A stretch of DNA of 64,000 nt from Bacillus vallismortis. GTDB taxonomy: Bacteria > Bacillota > Bacilli > Bacillales > Bacillaceae. Location of the stretch: contig NZ_CP026362.1 in the NCBI RefSeq assembly GCF_004116955.1, positions 1,528,501-1,592,500 of the forward strand. Reading direction: 5' to 3'. The position numbers and the translations under genes were made by a program. The notes under the pieces were generated by a model. That model saw nothing but the letters and a program-made list of their open reading frames with translations. It made no database searches and had not been told where the DNA came from. Below, in pieces: positions 19,009 to 29,330 of this stretch. How positions within the stretch are numbered: position 1 is the stretch's first letter; each line of letters begins with the position of its first letter.

Positions 19009-20400
19009 TTAAGCTTTGAAATCATCAATATGATCCAAATAAACTTTGTCTCTATTCTCTAATTCTCGAAGCATATTTTTATATTTTTTCTCATCTAAGT
19101 TATAGAAATGAATATCGATCATGGCTAAAACAAGCAAAATCGCGGGAATAATGGTAGTTGTAATTAAAATGCCCGTTAATGCCTCGGGCGTTTGTGCCTG
19201 GTTTGCCACATATCCAAACTTATCAAGAACCAATCCCGGTACGCCCCCTCCCAAGGCCATGCCAAATTTAAAGAAAAACCCGATGATAGCATATATGAGC
19301 CCGCCCATTCTTTTCCCAGTCCTATACTCGCCATATTCTATTGTTTCAGGAATGAGCGCCCACATATATCCCCCGGCAGTGAGGCTTCCAGCAGCAGCGA
19401 TTAATCGAAAGAAGAGTATGAGGTATATATTACTTGGCGGAACAAACAGTAAAGCTAGGAGGCCGATTATATTCAGTAATAATGCATAGTTTAGTAATTT
19501 CTTCTTCCCCAATCGCTGATGAAGCTTTGGAATAAAAGGTAAAATGACCAATGCAGGCAAGCTTCCTATCAAACCGTACCACTTCACTAAATCCTCTCTT
19601 CCTAAGTTATACGTCACGTAATAAATGCCTACTGAATTACTGATTGAATTCACTCCGAAAATGATAATAAAGAAAATACTTAATACAACAAGGGGACGAT
19701 TCACATGAAATTGCTCAAATATATCGGAAAATTTAATTTTTTCGTCAGATTTTTGAAGAGTGACACGCTCTTTTGTGCTTTTAAAACAAAAGATTAAAAG
19801 GAACGCGCCTATCATACCCAAAATACCCATGGTTAGTTGCCAGCCAAGAGATTCGTTACCGGAAATATCGCTTAAATAGGCAGCCAGTAAGGGAACAAAA
19901 AAAGCAACGACAAGTCCTCCAAGATTTGCAAATAGCATGCGAACGGATGTTATGCTAACAACTTCTTGATTATTTCTAGTCATTGCAGAAGTTAACGCGC
20001 CATATGGAACGTTTATCATTGTATATGTAAGCGACAAGCCAACATAGGTGATATAGGCATATATTAATTTCCCCATATCCGAAAAATCTGGAGTTGTAAA
20101 ACAGAGTATGGCCAGTATGACAAATGGGAAAGCTCCGAATAATAGATACGGTCTAAAGCGTCCAAATCTGCTGTTCGTTCTGTCTACTATTGTTCCAATA
20201 AAAGGATCAGCGAGAGCGTCAATTATTCTAACCACTAAAAACATCGTGCCGGCTGTTGCCGCCGATAAACCAAATACATCTGTATAGAAGAACAAAAGAT
20301 AAGTAGACACCGTTGCATAAATTAAATTACATGCGAAATCCCCGGACGCATATCCAACTTTTTCAACCATCCTAATCTTCTTTACATTTTCACTGAGCAT
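19009..20400 (-). CDS. xynP: Xyloside:cation symporter XynP (GPH family)
   Basis: 463 codons, twelve hydrophobic segments. Glycoside-pentoside-hexuronide family importer bringing beta-xylosides into the cell for XynB. The family signature is visible in DALADPFIGTIVDRTNSRFG around residue 65 and in the loop around PETIEYGEYRTGKRMGGLI. ATG at 20400 follows AAAAGGGGAGTAATC. First gene of xynPB; its upstream region holds a cre-like site and a XylR operator. Confidence 0.95.
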   Translation of the reverse strand: MLSENVKKIRMVEKVGYASGDFACNLIYATVSTYLLFFYTDVFGLSAATAGTMFLVVRIIDALADPFIGTIVDRTNSRFGRFRPYLLFGAFPFVILAILCFTTPDFSDMGKLIYAYITYVGLSLTYTMINVPYGALTSAMTRNNQEVVSITSVRMLFANLGGLVVAFFVPLLAAYLSDISGNESLGWQLTMGILGMIGAFLLIFCFKSTKERVTLQKSDEKIKFSDIFEQFHVNRPLVVLSIFFIIIFGVNSISNSVGIYYVTYNLGREDLVKWYGLIGSLPALVILPFIPKLHQRLGKKKLLNYALLLNIIGLLALLFVPPSNIYLILFFRLIAAAGSLTAGGYMWALIPETIEYGEYRTGKRMGGLIYAIIGFFFKFGMALGGGVPGLVLDKFGYVANQAQTPEALTGILITTTIIPAILLVLAMIDIHFYNLDEKKYKNMLRELENRDKVYLDHIDDFKA

Positions 20401-20478
20401 GATTACTCCCCTTTTCGATCCTTTAATATGGAACAGTAAGAAATGGAAAAATCTCTTCAGACTTATGCCCAGTGTTTA

Positions 20479-20492
20479 TAAAAGCGCTTTCA
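20479..20492 (-). promoter_or_regulatory. cre-like site in the xynP leader
   Basis: TGAAAGCGCTTTTA on the minus strand matches the CcpA box core with one deviation at the end. It lies about 80 bases before xynP. Confidence 0.6.
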
Positions 20493-20652
20493 AAAAGGTG
20501 TTGAAAATCTTAGTGGTTACTTTACTGAGCATTATCATCCTCTAAATCGTGATCAGCAAGCAGTACATTCATCTGTTGGTCGTCGAGCCTCTCCCCCTTT
20601 TAATCCGTATTGAATAAGAACTTATCTTATGGACAACTGTAAGTTCATTTCA

Positions 20653-20677
20653 TTAGTTTGTTGATCAAACAAACTAA
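20653..20677. promoter_or_regulatory. XylR operator of xynPB
   Basis: Perfect palindrome with arms TTAGTTTGTT and AACAAACTAA around GATCA, almost identical to the xylA operator. It lies just downstream of the xynP promoter. Confidence 0.9.
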
Positions 20678-20686
20678 CTTGGTTTA

Positions 20687-20715
20687 ATATTATAAAATCC
20701 TTTCAGCTTTTTCAA
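20687..20715 (-). promoter_or_regulatory. xynP sigma-A promoter
   Basis: Minus strand TTGAAA (20715-20710), 17-base spacer, TAATAT (20692-20687). The operator follows 10 bases downstream, the same geometry as at xylA. Confidence 0.7.
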
Positions 20716-21122
20716 CGTTTTTTTCAGATAAATCAAATTGCGCTGAGATAAATCTTGATTTGGGGCTTGTTTTTTTATATCGTTTCTCAATATGTAAGAA
20801 ACCTCATCATCAATTCATGTATTTTTGTTGTTTACTAAAGGAATTGGTAAGCGGGAAGTAGAGTTTGGTACATATGATCGCAGAGATAATTGGAAGGCTG
20901 TTAGCTACCGCTTATGTCAAGTCTGTTGACGGGTATCTGAATAATGGCCGAGGAGCTAATCACAGGGTTAAACAGAAACACACAATGGTTTAAATCAGGT
21001 AAGCACCAAGTGCAAAATAAAAGAAACCGAAGTTCGTCCTCCCCAACATCAACTGAGTAACACAAACGTTTACACATTGTATTGAGATAGGAAGAACTAT
21101 CCGATTGGCTATCCAAAATGAA
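20716..21122. other. Gene-free border of the variable island
   Basis: No credible ORF or RNA gene was seen in about 400 bases between the xynP promoter and the first island gene. Confidence 0.4.
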
Positions 21123-21578
21123 CTAATGTTTGTCGTGCAGAAAAAATATCAGGGCCTCTTCCATTTCCTTTTCTAAGTCATTATTATTTAAATCGAATAA
21201 TGTTCCACAACCGCTTCCTATAAATCCACCGTAGTAATACCATAAATCAATTGTAAAAGCGTCTACATCTTCATTGGCAGTTACAGTTCCAAAATGAATT
21301 GTGACTTGGGAACGGTATTCTTTTTCCAAGCACCTCTCAGCTGTTAAATCACTTATCACATCTCCATCTATATCTCTACAAATTTTAATGCTGAGGTTAC
21401 GTTTGCCATGACCTTCAAAAACATCTGTATATTTACGCTGCAATTTTTCTCCCACTACTTCCCCTAAGTCTTCCAACGCAGATATTTTTTGTTTTAATTC
21501 TAGATTTATATCCTTCTCTAGAATATGCAAATAGCCATCAGCGTCTGGACTATGATTTTTCTGTATCTTGAATCGCAT
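21123..21578 (-). CDS. Hypothetical protein, 151 aa
   Basis: Soluble acidic protein with alternating charged helices and a Tyr/Gly-rich segment, LWYYYGGFIGSGCG. ATG at 21578 lies inside the end of the upstream small ORF (29-base overlap), so the two genes are one unit. The domain was not recognised; its place in an island of antagonism genes would fit an immunity-type protein, but this is only context. Confidence 0.55.
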   Translation of the reverse strand: MRFKIQKNHSPDADGYLHILEKDINLELKQKISALEDLGEVVGEKLQRKYTDVFEGHGKRNLSIKICRDIDGDVISDLTAERCLEKEYRSQVTIHFGTVTANEDVDAFTIDLWYYYGGFIGSGCGTLFDLNNNDLEKEMEEALIFFLHDKH

Positions 21579-21708
21579 ATTGTTCGTTCTTGTCTCTAAG
21601 TAGTTCGAAATTAATGAACGGTATGTATAAATCTTTGTTTGATAAATTTAATTTGTTTCTAAAGTATTTAATCGCTTCATCCTGTTCTTTAGAAATAATG
21701 TTTGGCAT
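21550..21708 (-). CDS. Small hypothetical protein, 52 aa
   Basis: I take the ATG at 21708 behind AAAGGAGATTGAAAAA rather than the in-frame upstream TTG. The product starts MPNIISKEQDEAIKYFRNKL and is soluble. Overlaps the following gene by 29 bases. Confidence 0.5.
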   Translation of the reverse strand: MPNIISKEQDEAIKYFRNKLNLSNKDLYIPFINFELLRDKNEQYAIQDTEKS

Positions 21709-21780
21709 TTTTTCAATCTCCTTTTTGTATAATGTTTTAATACACACTGAATTGGGTAAAAATCTGTAGAGGTGATTTCT

Positions 21781-22014
21781 TTGAATAATGAACATAAAGT
21801 TACTCATTACTCTTCATTTGTTTTTTCAACAATTATGGTTTTGCTGGTTGCTATCTTTCCACAATACACTTCTTGGTTTGTAACACTTTTCTTCCTTGGT
21901 TTTGCACTTATCTATACATTCCAAAAACATAAAACAAGCTCTTCAAAAACAATTTCTTATACTTCGTATTTTTTATTTATCGTTTCATTGACTTACACTT
22001 TAGTCAATATGTAA
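21781..22014 (+). CDS. Membrane protein, 77 aa
   Basis: TTG at 21781 follows AGAGGTGATTTC. Three hydrophobic stretches (SFVFSTIMVLLVAIFP, WFVTLFFLGFALIYTF and a C-terminal one) indicate a small integral membrane protein. It is divergent from the 21550-21708 gene and ends at a clear terminator. Confidence 0.55.
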   Translation: MNNEHKVTHYSSFVFSTIMVLLVAIFPQYTSWFVTLFFLGFALIYTFQKHKTSSSKTISYTSYFLFIVSLTYTLVNM

Positions 22015-22019
22015 TATTA

Positions 22020-22046
22020 ATCCTCCCTTTCTGGGAGGATTTTTTT
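22020..22046. terminator. Terminator of the 77-aa membrane protein gene
   Basis: AATCCTCCC-TTTCT-GGGAGGATT followed by T7. Confidence 0.85.
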
Positions 22047-22054
22047 GTTTAAAC

Positions 22055-22576
22055 TTATTTATCAGCAGCTTTTGGGCCACCTCTATCTGTAATGATAAAG
22101 CTATCTGAGCTAATTTTTTTCTTGCGATCTTTGTCTTCATAAATTGTAACATTGTGGCGTGTCATTAGTGTCGCCCCGGCCATTTTAAACTCTTTACGAT
22201 CTTTAAAATAAACAACAGGATATTCACCTAAAATAACCATATTGGCTAAACCCGCTAAGTAAGATGACCATCCCCCTGAAGGAAGATTTAATGCAAATCC
22301 TAGTGTCTGAACAACTGCAGCTAAAGAATATTTTTCGAATTTTGTGCTTCCGTACTCGGTTCCAGCTGATTCCCAGTCATCAGCAGTTGGTTTACTGTTT
22401 TGACTGTTAAGCACTGAGGCTGTTTTAAGTACATTAACTGGTTGATTAACACTTAATGTAGTTGTTTGGTTTTTTCTGGATTCTTCTTTAGCTTCCGCCC
22501 CAGTCGCAAAAGGAGAAAGCAACCCGCCAATGGACAACATTCCAACAATACCAACCTTACAAATCGTAGAGTTCAT
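22055..22576 (-). CDS. Secreted protein of unknown function, 173 aa
   Basis: ATG at 22576 follows GGAGGAGGATTACC, so the longer upstream frame is discarded. The N-terminus MNSTICKVGIVGMLSIGGLL is a signal peptide, cleavage likely near ATGAEA. The mature protein has a hydrophobic glycine-rich middle (LNLPSGGWSSYLAGLANMVI) and a basic C-terminal region. No family recognised. Secreted proteins in such islands are often toxins or bacteriocin-like, but nothing in the sequence proves it. Confidence 0.6.
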   Translation of the reverse strand: MNSTICKVGIVGMLSIGGLLSPFATGAEAKEESRKNQTTTLSVNQPVNVLKTASVLNSQNSKPTADDWESAGTEYGSTKFEKYSLAAVVQTLGFALNLPSGGWSSYLAGLANMVILGEYPVVYFKDRKEFKMAGATLMTRHNVTIYEDKDRKKKISSDSFIITDRGGPKAADK

Positions 22577-22907
22577 GGTAATCCTCCTCCAAATGTAAAA
22601 TTTTGTGTACATTCGGCTATTAACCCATATATATCCATTTAAACTATAAAATAATATTTTTTAACTAATCTGTCATAATTGTTCACTCATATAATCAACC
22701 CATTCAATAAAAGCATTAATTATAGGTTGTGTATTGCTGTATCTGCTTTTTATTTCCAGACTCATTCTCATTGTATCAACAGACATTGTATGTGCTTTAA
22801 CTGCCTATTAACATGCTTATTCAGCAACATAACTAAAAAACAAACATTCCCCTGTCTCGATAAAATATCGTTTTTATTGAATGTTTAATTTTATTTTTAC
22901 TCCAGTG
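22577..22907. other. Gene-free stretch, possible tiny remnant
   Basis: No intact gene. On the minus strand around 22680-22795 a phase reads MSVDTMRMSLEIKSRYSNTQ and continues after an apparent one-T insertion near 22710 as FIEWVDYMSEQL. It may be a broken small gene; parent unknown. Confidence 0.3.
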
Positions 22908-23600
22908 CTATTTTATAATCTTCATTAAGCCATTTGAGTAGTAATCATATCTTTCTAGTCTATAAAATGACTTGTTTAAATACCAGCTATAAAGTGAATT
23001 AGTTCCTTTGCTTGAATTGCATGATTTACAAGCAGGAACATTATTACTTAAATCGTTTGCACTACTAGGGTCAACATGGTTTAGATGGAGTTTTTGATTG
23101 TTAACTTTAAAATGATCTATCTCCGATAATCTACAATAGGCACAACTGTAGTAAAAATATGATTTACACCTGTCTCTCTCAACCTCAGAAATTTTGTGTT
23201 TTTTCTTTTTCCTTTTTAACTGGTAAAACTTTATTTTTTCTTTATTGAACCTTTGGTATTCTTTTATGGAACCGTTTTGAGTTCTCTTCTTCCAAGCTAT
23301 ATTGTTCCGTTCTCTTCCTTTATCACTCTTAGCATATTTTTCTTTCATGATTCTAGAAGATTCTCGATTATTAATAGCCCATTTATGGGCTTTATTGATA
23401 GCGCATGATTTGCAATATGGGTATAATCCAACTACGTTATTACTTTTATTTTTATAGTACATATCTGTTAACTGCCAATCATTGCATATTGAACAAAGCT
23501 TGTATTCAACTTCATTGATTGTTTTGTGCGTTTTATTGTATTTGTCCTTTTTCCTTTGAATTGCTCTTCTATCTTTCTCTTCTTGTGTTAACCCGATCAC
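22908..23600 (-). CDS. HNH endonuclease-like phage protein
   Basis: 230 codons, GTG start at 23600. Two zinc-binding CxxC pairs lie near the N-terminus (LCSICNDWQ and YCKSCA), then a long basic Lys/Arg segment. The C-terminal HNH module contains CAYCR, LHLNHVDP and NNVPACKSCNSSKG, with the catalytic His and Asn in place. Likely a free-standing HNH nuclease of phage type, active on DNA. It follows the frameshifted gene at 23603-23817. Confidence 0.75.
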   Translation of the reverse strand: MIGLTQEEKDRRAIQRKKDKYNKTHKTINEVEYKLCSICNDWQLTDMYYKNKSNNVVGLYPYCKSCAINKAHKWAINNRESSRIMKEKYAKSDKGRERNNIAWKKRTQNGSIKEYQRFNKEKIKFYQLKRKKKKHKISEVERDRCKSYFYYSCAYCRLSEIDHFKVNNQKLHLNHVDPSSANDLSNNVPACKSCNSSKGTNSLYSWYLNKSFYRLERYDYYSNGLMKIIK

Positions 23601-23602
23601 TT

Positions 23603-23817
23603 TTACACTCCTCTAATTTTATTTTTATCCAACAAATCAATTATGTAAGTCTCGTACATGTCATCCCAATAAGGGTCTGTTCTTGCTATGTATTTCTTTA
23701 CTCTTCCGTTCTCCTCAATCTTAAAGGTTTGTCCCTTTTGAATATCAGTGAACTTTTTTTTCTCCAGATTCCTCTGATTAATATTTCAACTTCTTTAACC
23801 TCAACTGTTTGCTGCAT
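23603..23817 (-). pseudogene. Small phage gene broken by a one-base deletion
   Basis: Start ATG 23817 reads [20 protein letters not shown], then a run of eight A (plus strand T at 23754-23761) leads into a wrong frame. Adding one base restores [20 protein letters not shown] and a sequence to the stop at 23603, giving 71 aa. Homopolymer loss suggests either recent decay or a sequencing error. Function unknown. Confidence 0.65.
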
Positions 23818-23970
23818 CACATTCCTCCTTTTTGATTTTCATGTGTCAACACTGTAGATAACTATACTTTTTAGAATGGTAGCAAAATCGAATCCCATTA
23901 AGTACCACCGCCATATCGCTTTATATATCACCTTCGCTTAGCTAATATGTTCTAAGTAGGAGGTGATATT

Positions 23971-24782
23971 TTGTTTGTATCGCCAATGCTATTGCAATCG
24001 ATAAAGGAACCATTAGATGACGAGAACTATATCACTAAGCTCAAATTTGATGGAATCAGACTCATCCTTTCTAAATTTGATAATCAGATAAAGCTATATA
24101 CTCGTCACAACAACAAAGTAACAAGCAAGTTTCCAGAACTCTTGGACTTAGATATTCCAGATGGAACCGTACTCGATGGTGAAGTCATTGTAGCTGCCCC
24201 AGATGGTGCTCCTAACTTTGAAGCTGTAATGGAACGTTTTATGTCCAAAAAATCAGTCCACAACATCGTTTACTGTGTCTTTGATGTTATCTACAAAGAC
24301 GGTCAGTCAATTGCAGCTAAGCCGCTCATCGAACGAAAAACAGTTCTGAACTCACTTGAGCTAAATCATCCTAATATCTTTGTAATTGAAGGAATTCAAG
24401 GTAACAGCCTCGCTTACTTCAATCTGGCCAAAGAAAAGAATTTAGAGGGAATCGTACTCAAAAAAGCTGACTCCCCTTATGAGATCATAAACGTTCACAT
24501 AATTGGCTGAAAGTGATCAATTACGATTACACCGAAGTTCTTATTACCGGCTACACCAAAAAGGATATAAAATTCCTTCTATCCTATCCCGATGGAACTG
24601 CAGCTGGATTTATGGAATTCATGCCACATGCAGAACGTGGCAAGTTTCATTCTATGAAACAAGTAAAGTCTGAATCTGATGAATATGTATTTATTGAGCC
24701 TATTTTATGTAAGGTTAAGCACAGATTTAAGACTAGGCACGACAAACTTCGCATACCTTCCTTCGAATCCTGGAGAGTATAA
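23971..24782 (+). pseudogene. ATP-dependent DNA ligase, frameshifted
   Basis: Start TTG 23971 behind AGGAGGTGATATT. Residues 1-172 hold the adenylation domain: the nucleotidyl lysine in KLKFDGIR, GTVLDGEVIV and LEGIVLKK. At about 24486 one base is missing: instead of EINKRSHNWLKVIN (motif V, lysine in WLK) the frame runs to a stop at 24510, while the rest continues in the next phase to 24782 as a short OB-fold. The repaired length, about 270 aa, is that of the SPbeta ligase YoqV. As written it is inactive. Confidence 0.85.
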
Positions 24783-24848
24783 TTTCTCCGTTACATTAAC
24801 TCCTTAGCACCAAGTAATTAAAAAGCTAATGAAAATTTAGTACATTGG

Positions 24849-25004
24849 TCATTTAGTGTTTTCTAACGGAATTATATTCACTTCTCTCTGTACTAGGTGT
24901 TTTTGATGGCAACTTGGACATGAAACAGTTGTTACAATTGAAGGTGGATAGAAAATCACTTCATTACAGCTTCTGCAAGTAAAACAATCCTTTTTTCTTA
25001 CCAT
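24849..25004 (-). CDS. Zinc-ribbon protein, 51 aa
   Basis: Short ORF with four metal-binding cysteine pairs: DCFTCRSCNEVIF and VSCPSCHQKH. ATG at 25004, ribosome site only moderate. Probably a small phage regulatory or adaptor protein. Function unknown. Confidence 0.5.
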   Translation of the reverse strand: MVRKKDCFTCRSCNEVIFYPPSIVTTVSCPSCHQKHLVQREVNIIPLENTK

Positions 25005-25038
25005 AACTAGATCACCCACATCCTATAAAATAAATATT

Positions 25039-25763
25039 TTATGCAGTTTCTTTTTTGAGAGTCACCTTATACTTCACAGCCATATCTTTAACAATCGCTA
25101 AGAAAATCTCTGTAAGCTTTGGATCTTCTACTTTTGTTTTAGACGCTCCCTCTTTTTTTCATGTTATTTCTTTTATTATCAACTCTTCTTTGCAGATTAC
25201 ATTTCCCTCGAGTTTCTAAGGTTTTGTAACTCTCAGACCATACTGCCGAGTGACTTAACCCACTTTCTTTTGCTATTAATCTAATAATTTTGTTGATTTC
25301 TTTTCTCCAATTCGACGGATTTAATCCAATCAAATCAAAGATCCTCTTTTGCTCATTTTCAATAACAGTTATTCGTTTTTCTTGTTGTACCATATTATTA
25401 ACTGTTGCAGCTAAAACCTCTAGCTCTGTTTTTGGCTGCATTAACTCTTTTTCCATTCGATTAAACGCTTTTACATATTGAGGTGAAAAGATAATACCTT
25501 TCTCACCAATCATATTATTGGCAACCATTTCACAGCCCATTTTGTAAGAAGATAATGTTTATAACTCTTTCCTGTTCCTGACTGATATGTACTTTAACGA
25601 AATATTCGTCAGCCCCCAAAGTTAGGGTTTGACTCAAAACCGTAACGTATCCTTCAATGTCACGAAGTAAATGATCATGACGCTTACCGATCAACTCCGC
25701 CACTTCACGACTATCCACCAAAAATTGTCCATCCTGGTCTGTTACTGTTAAGTTATATTCCAA
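25039..25763 (-). pseudogene. Rha-type phage antirepressor, three frameshifts
   Basis: ATG 25763 begins the Rha domain (VDSREVAELIGKRHDHLLRD). One base is missing at T3 25593-25595, after which the protein continues STYQSGTGKSYKHYLLTK; another is missing at T4 25540-25543, then MGCEMVANNMIGEKGIIF; one is extra at T7 25153-25159, then EGASKTKVEDPKLTEIFLAI to the stop at 25039. The C-terminal DNA-binding part is otherwise conserved. Rha-type proteins act in phage lysis-lysogeny control. All three defects sit in A/T runs. Confidence 0.75.
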
Positions 25764-25808
25764 TAAAATTCCTCCATTAATTTATTTTCATTAAAAACTA
25801 TCGTTTAT

Positions 25809-26099
25809 TTAGACTTCATCAGGTTGTCTAATAGTGTCTAACAATTCTTTCTTCTTGAAATATGTCTTTTCCAAACGATTTACTTCCTTTTGCAATTCAG
25901 TAGCAGCATCATACTTAAGGATCCATTCTCCTACTCCACAGATTTCTCTTTGTTCTATCTCAAACGTTTTTATGTGATGGCCTTCAAACCAAATCCATAC
26001 TCTTGTTCCGTTTCCAAATTCATTATTAAAAGCAGCTGCTTTCTCAGTTCCCGCATAAATACGTTTATACTTGCTGTCATCGACTACATAAGTGTTCAT
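25809..26099 (-). CDS. Hypothetical protein, 96 aa
   Basis: ATG 26099 follows AAGGAGAAAGTAAA. N-terminal beta-rich part ([20 protein letters not shown]) and a C-terminal coiled-coil-like helix ([20 protein letters not shown]). It precedes the Rha gene in the same direction. Family not recognised. Confidence 0.55.
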   Translation of the reverse strand: MNTYVVDDSKYKRIYAGTEKAAAFNNEFGNGTRVWIWFEGHHIKTFEIEQREICGVGEWILKYDAATELQKEVNRLEKTYFKKKELLDTIRQPDEV

Positions 26100-26409
26100 T
26101 TTACTTTCTCCTTATAGAGTGTATTGAGTGTCTTTAATTGAATCCCAATCAAACGTTTCGAGAATTTTGGACTTATCATCTTACTTGAGATCGCTTTAAT
26201 CATTGTTTTAGTATCTATTGCGTTAAATTAGACTATATTTCAATATTATTTGATTTGTTCATCTCTGAACCCCATATCCCTCACTTCAATACATATCTCA
26301 ATAAGGTTTACCAATTATTTACAAAATATTAACCCAAAAAAATCTATGACTGCAATATCATTGTAAGTAGAGCTGATCAACATTTCTATTACGAATAAGG
26401 AGGCTTTCT

Positions 26410-27042
26410 ATGTTCAGAAAATCATTATTCTTTATTTTTGCATTGTTAATATCTTTTACTGCATTGCTTTTCGACCTCCAAACAGCATCTGCATTGCCAC
26501 CAGGTACGCCTTCAAAATTAGAAGCACAATCACAATTAAACTCTTTAACAGTTAAGACCGAAGATCCTATGACTGGCTATTCTCGCGATTTGTTCCCACA
26601 CTGGAGTAGTCAAGGTAATGGTTGCAATACCCGGCAGCTAGTGCTACAGCGTGACGCTGAATACTACAGCGGGAATTGCCCTGTAACATCCGGTAAATGG
26701 TACAGTTACTTCGACGGTGTTACAGTATACTCTCCATCCGAAATTGATATTGATCACATTGTTCCTCTAGCAGAAGCATGGCGTTCAGGAGCTAGAAGTT
26801 GGACGACAGAAAAGCGTAAGCAATTCGCTAACGACCTCGATGGTCCTCAACTAATTGCAGTAACTGCTAGTATCAACCGCTCTAAAGGTGACCAAGACCC
26901 TTCAACATGGCAACCGCCTCGTGTTGCTGCACGTTGCGGGTACGCTAAGTGGTGGATCAACACTAAGTATCGCTGGGACCTTAGCTTGCAGTCTACTGAG
27001 AAATCTTCACTGCAAACCATGCTCAACACTTGCTCATACTAA
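26410..27042 (+). CDS. Secreted HNH nuclease (DUF1524-like)
   Basis: 210 codons, ATG behind AATAAGGAGGCTTTCT. Signal peptide MFRKSLFFIFALLISFTALL with cleavage probably near TASA. The mature part holds the HNH-type motif DIDHIVPLAEAWRSGA and downstream NRSKGDQDPSTWQPP, as in secreted DUF1524 nucleases common in actinobacteria, with cysteine pairs (GCNT/GNCP and RCGY/NTCSY) typical of exported proteins. Base composition is visibly richer in G+C than its neighbours, suggesting transfer. Likely an extracellular DNase for competition or nutrient use; exact role inferred. Confidence 0.75.
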   Translation: MFRKSLFFIFALLISFTALLFDLQTASALPPGTPSKLEAQSQLNSLTVKTEDPMTGYSRDLFPHWSSQGNGCNTRQLVLQRDAEYYSGNCPVTSGKWYSYFDGVTVYSPSEIDIDHIVPLAEAWRSGARSWTTEKRKQFANDLDGPQLIAVTASINRSKGDQDPSTWQPPRVAARCGYAKWWINTKYRWDLSLQSTEKSSLQTMLNTCSY

Positions 27043-27075
27043 GTTTAACAGTCATACGCAGAAAGGAGTCAGCTG

Positions 27076-27318
27076 ATGGATAAGAAGTCAACCGTCTTTA
27101 TTGCAACCCACGGTGTCATGACCAAAGAGGCAGGTGTCATTAGTGGAGAACTCGAACTGATCACTACCTGTGATGACAAAGGAGTTCTCACACTGGCTAT
27201 TACATATGTAGGAGCCAAGGATTTGTATACTCTTCCAGGTGAAGACTACCGCTTAAATGACCCGTCTGATCACGAAGTCGTCCACCGTATGCTAGCCACT
27301 GTGCTTGAGCGTCCTTGA
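27076..27318 (+). CDS. Hypothetical protein, 80 aa, paired with the secreted nuclease
   Basis: Starts 33 bases after the nuclease stop, behind GAAAGGAGTCAGCTG, so the two are one operon. Small acidic soluble protein without signal peptide; composition matches the nuclease gene rather than the island. An immunity or accessory role is possible from position only; the family is unknown to me. Confidence 0.5.
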   Translation: MDKKSTVFIATHGVMTKEAGVISGELELITTCDDKGVLTLAITYVGAKDLYTLPGEDYRLNDPSDHEVVHRMLATVLERP

Positions 27319-27340
27319 CCAAATATCAAGGGCGTTTTTA

Positions 27341-28450
27341 ATGAAACTTATTGCGAATCGGTTGGAGCAATTAATTCCGTCATCCACAGTTGGAGTTAAA
27401 ATCAATGAGTGGTATAAATACATTCGGATGTTCGCCGTTCCAGATGCAGGATATTAAAAGCAGAGGTTGAAGAAGAAATAAAACATATGAAGGAAGACCA
27501 AGACTTATTGCTGTATTATTCTCTCATGTGTTTTCGTCATCAGCTAATGCTCGATTACCTTGAACCTAAGTCCTTGAATAAAGAACGCCCTAAAATTTCA
27601 GACTTATTAGAAAAGATTGAAAGCACCCAAACAAAACTTAAAGGTGTTCTTGAATACTACGGGAATTTCTTTAGAGGGATGAATGAATTTGATAAGAAAG
27701 AATATATAAAAGCAATAAGGTCTTATAAAATTACTGAGAAAAAGCTCGCTTTAGTAACAGATGAAATTGAACGAGCTGAATTCTATTTCAAAATGGCAGA
27801 AGTGTACTATCACATGAAACAAACCCATGTATCAATGCACTATGCTGAAGCAGCCCTTAATATTTATAAAGACCAAAAAACTTATACTGTTCGCCGAATA
27901 CAATGTGCATTTGTTATAGCAGGTAACTTTGAATTTGGAAAGTCATGAAAAAGCAGTTCCGCATCTTCAAAGAGCCCTAAAAGATTCTAAAGCCATAAAC
28001 AAGCCCAAACTAATTGGTGCATCACTATACAATTTGGGGAACTGTTATTATAAGATGAAAGAGTATAACAAAGCTTCTGAATATATTGAACAAGCAGTCT
28101 CATTGTACGAAAACGATAAAAGTGATCTTCTCCCTCATACGTTATTTACACTGACGCAAATTTACTTCAAAATGAAGGATATTGAAAAAGCCCTTATTCT
28201 TTATAAAAAAGGAATCGAGAGAGCACAAAGCATTAACGATGCTGTCTTAGTTGCTGAGTTTAATTACTTAAAGGCTTTATATATCGACTCTATAGATAAA
28301 CGCACAGTTTTTCAAACTTTTTCTGTACTTAAAGATCATGTTATGTATTCAGATTTAGAGGAATTAGCACTCGACACGGCTAATTATTGTAAGGAGATAG
28401 GGCAATTTGAAAACTCGGTGGATGCCCGAATCCAAAATCATCTTCATTAA
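27341..28450 (+). pseudogene. Rap-family phosphatase/regulator, two frameshifts, C-terminus lost
   Basis: ATG 27341 begins MKLIANRLEQLIPSSTVGVK and INEWYKYIRMF, the Rap N-terminal 3-helix bundle. A base is lost at 27449-27450 (VPDAEILKAEVEEE resumes in a new phase), and a second near 27930 (IAGNF then NLESHEKAVPHLQRAL). The rest is a row of TPR repeats such as LGNCYYKMKEYNKASEYIEQ. The normal C-terminal end is replaced by a short tail, and no phr signalling gene follows. Intact Rap proteins dephosphorylate Spo0F or block response regulators. Confidence 0.85.
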
Positions 28451-28549
28451 GAATATCATCATAAATACTAGGTATATCATAAGAAAATACGGTTAGCAGA
28501 TTTATAGATCTCTTCAACTATGTTTGGTCTAAAAGATTGGGAAAAAGCC

Positions 28550-29240
<691 letters not shown>

Positions 29241-29330
29241 TTCATTCTATGAAAATTTTACCACAGCCATTTAATTCACATAACAGAAAAACCATCCAAA
29301 CGTTGACTGCCTTAATGCATAGTGCTTTAT

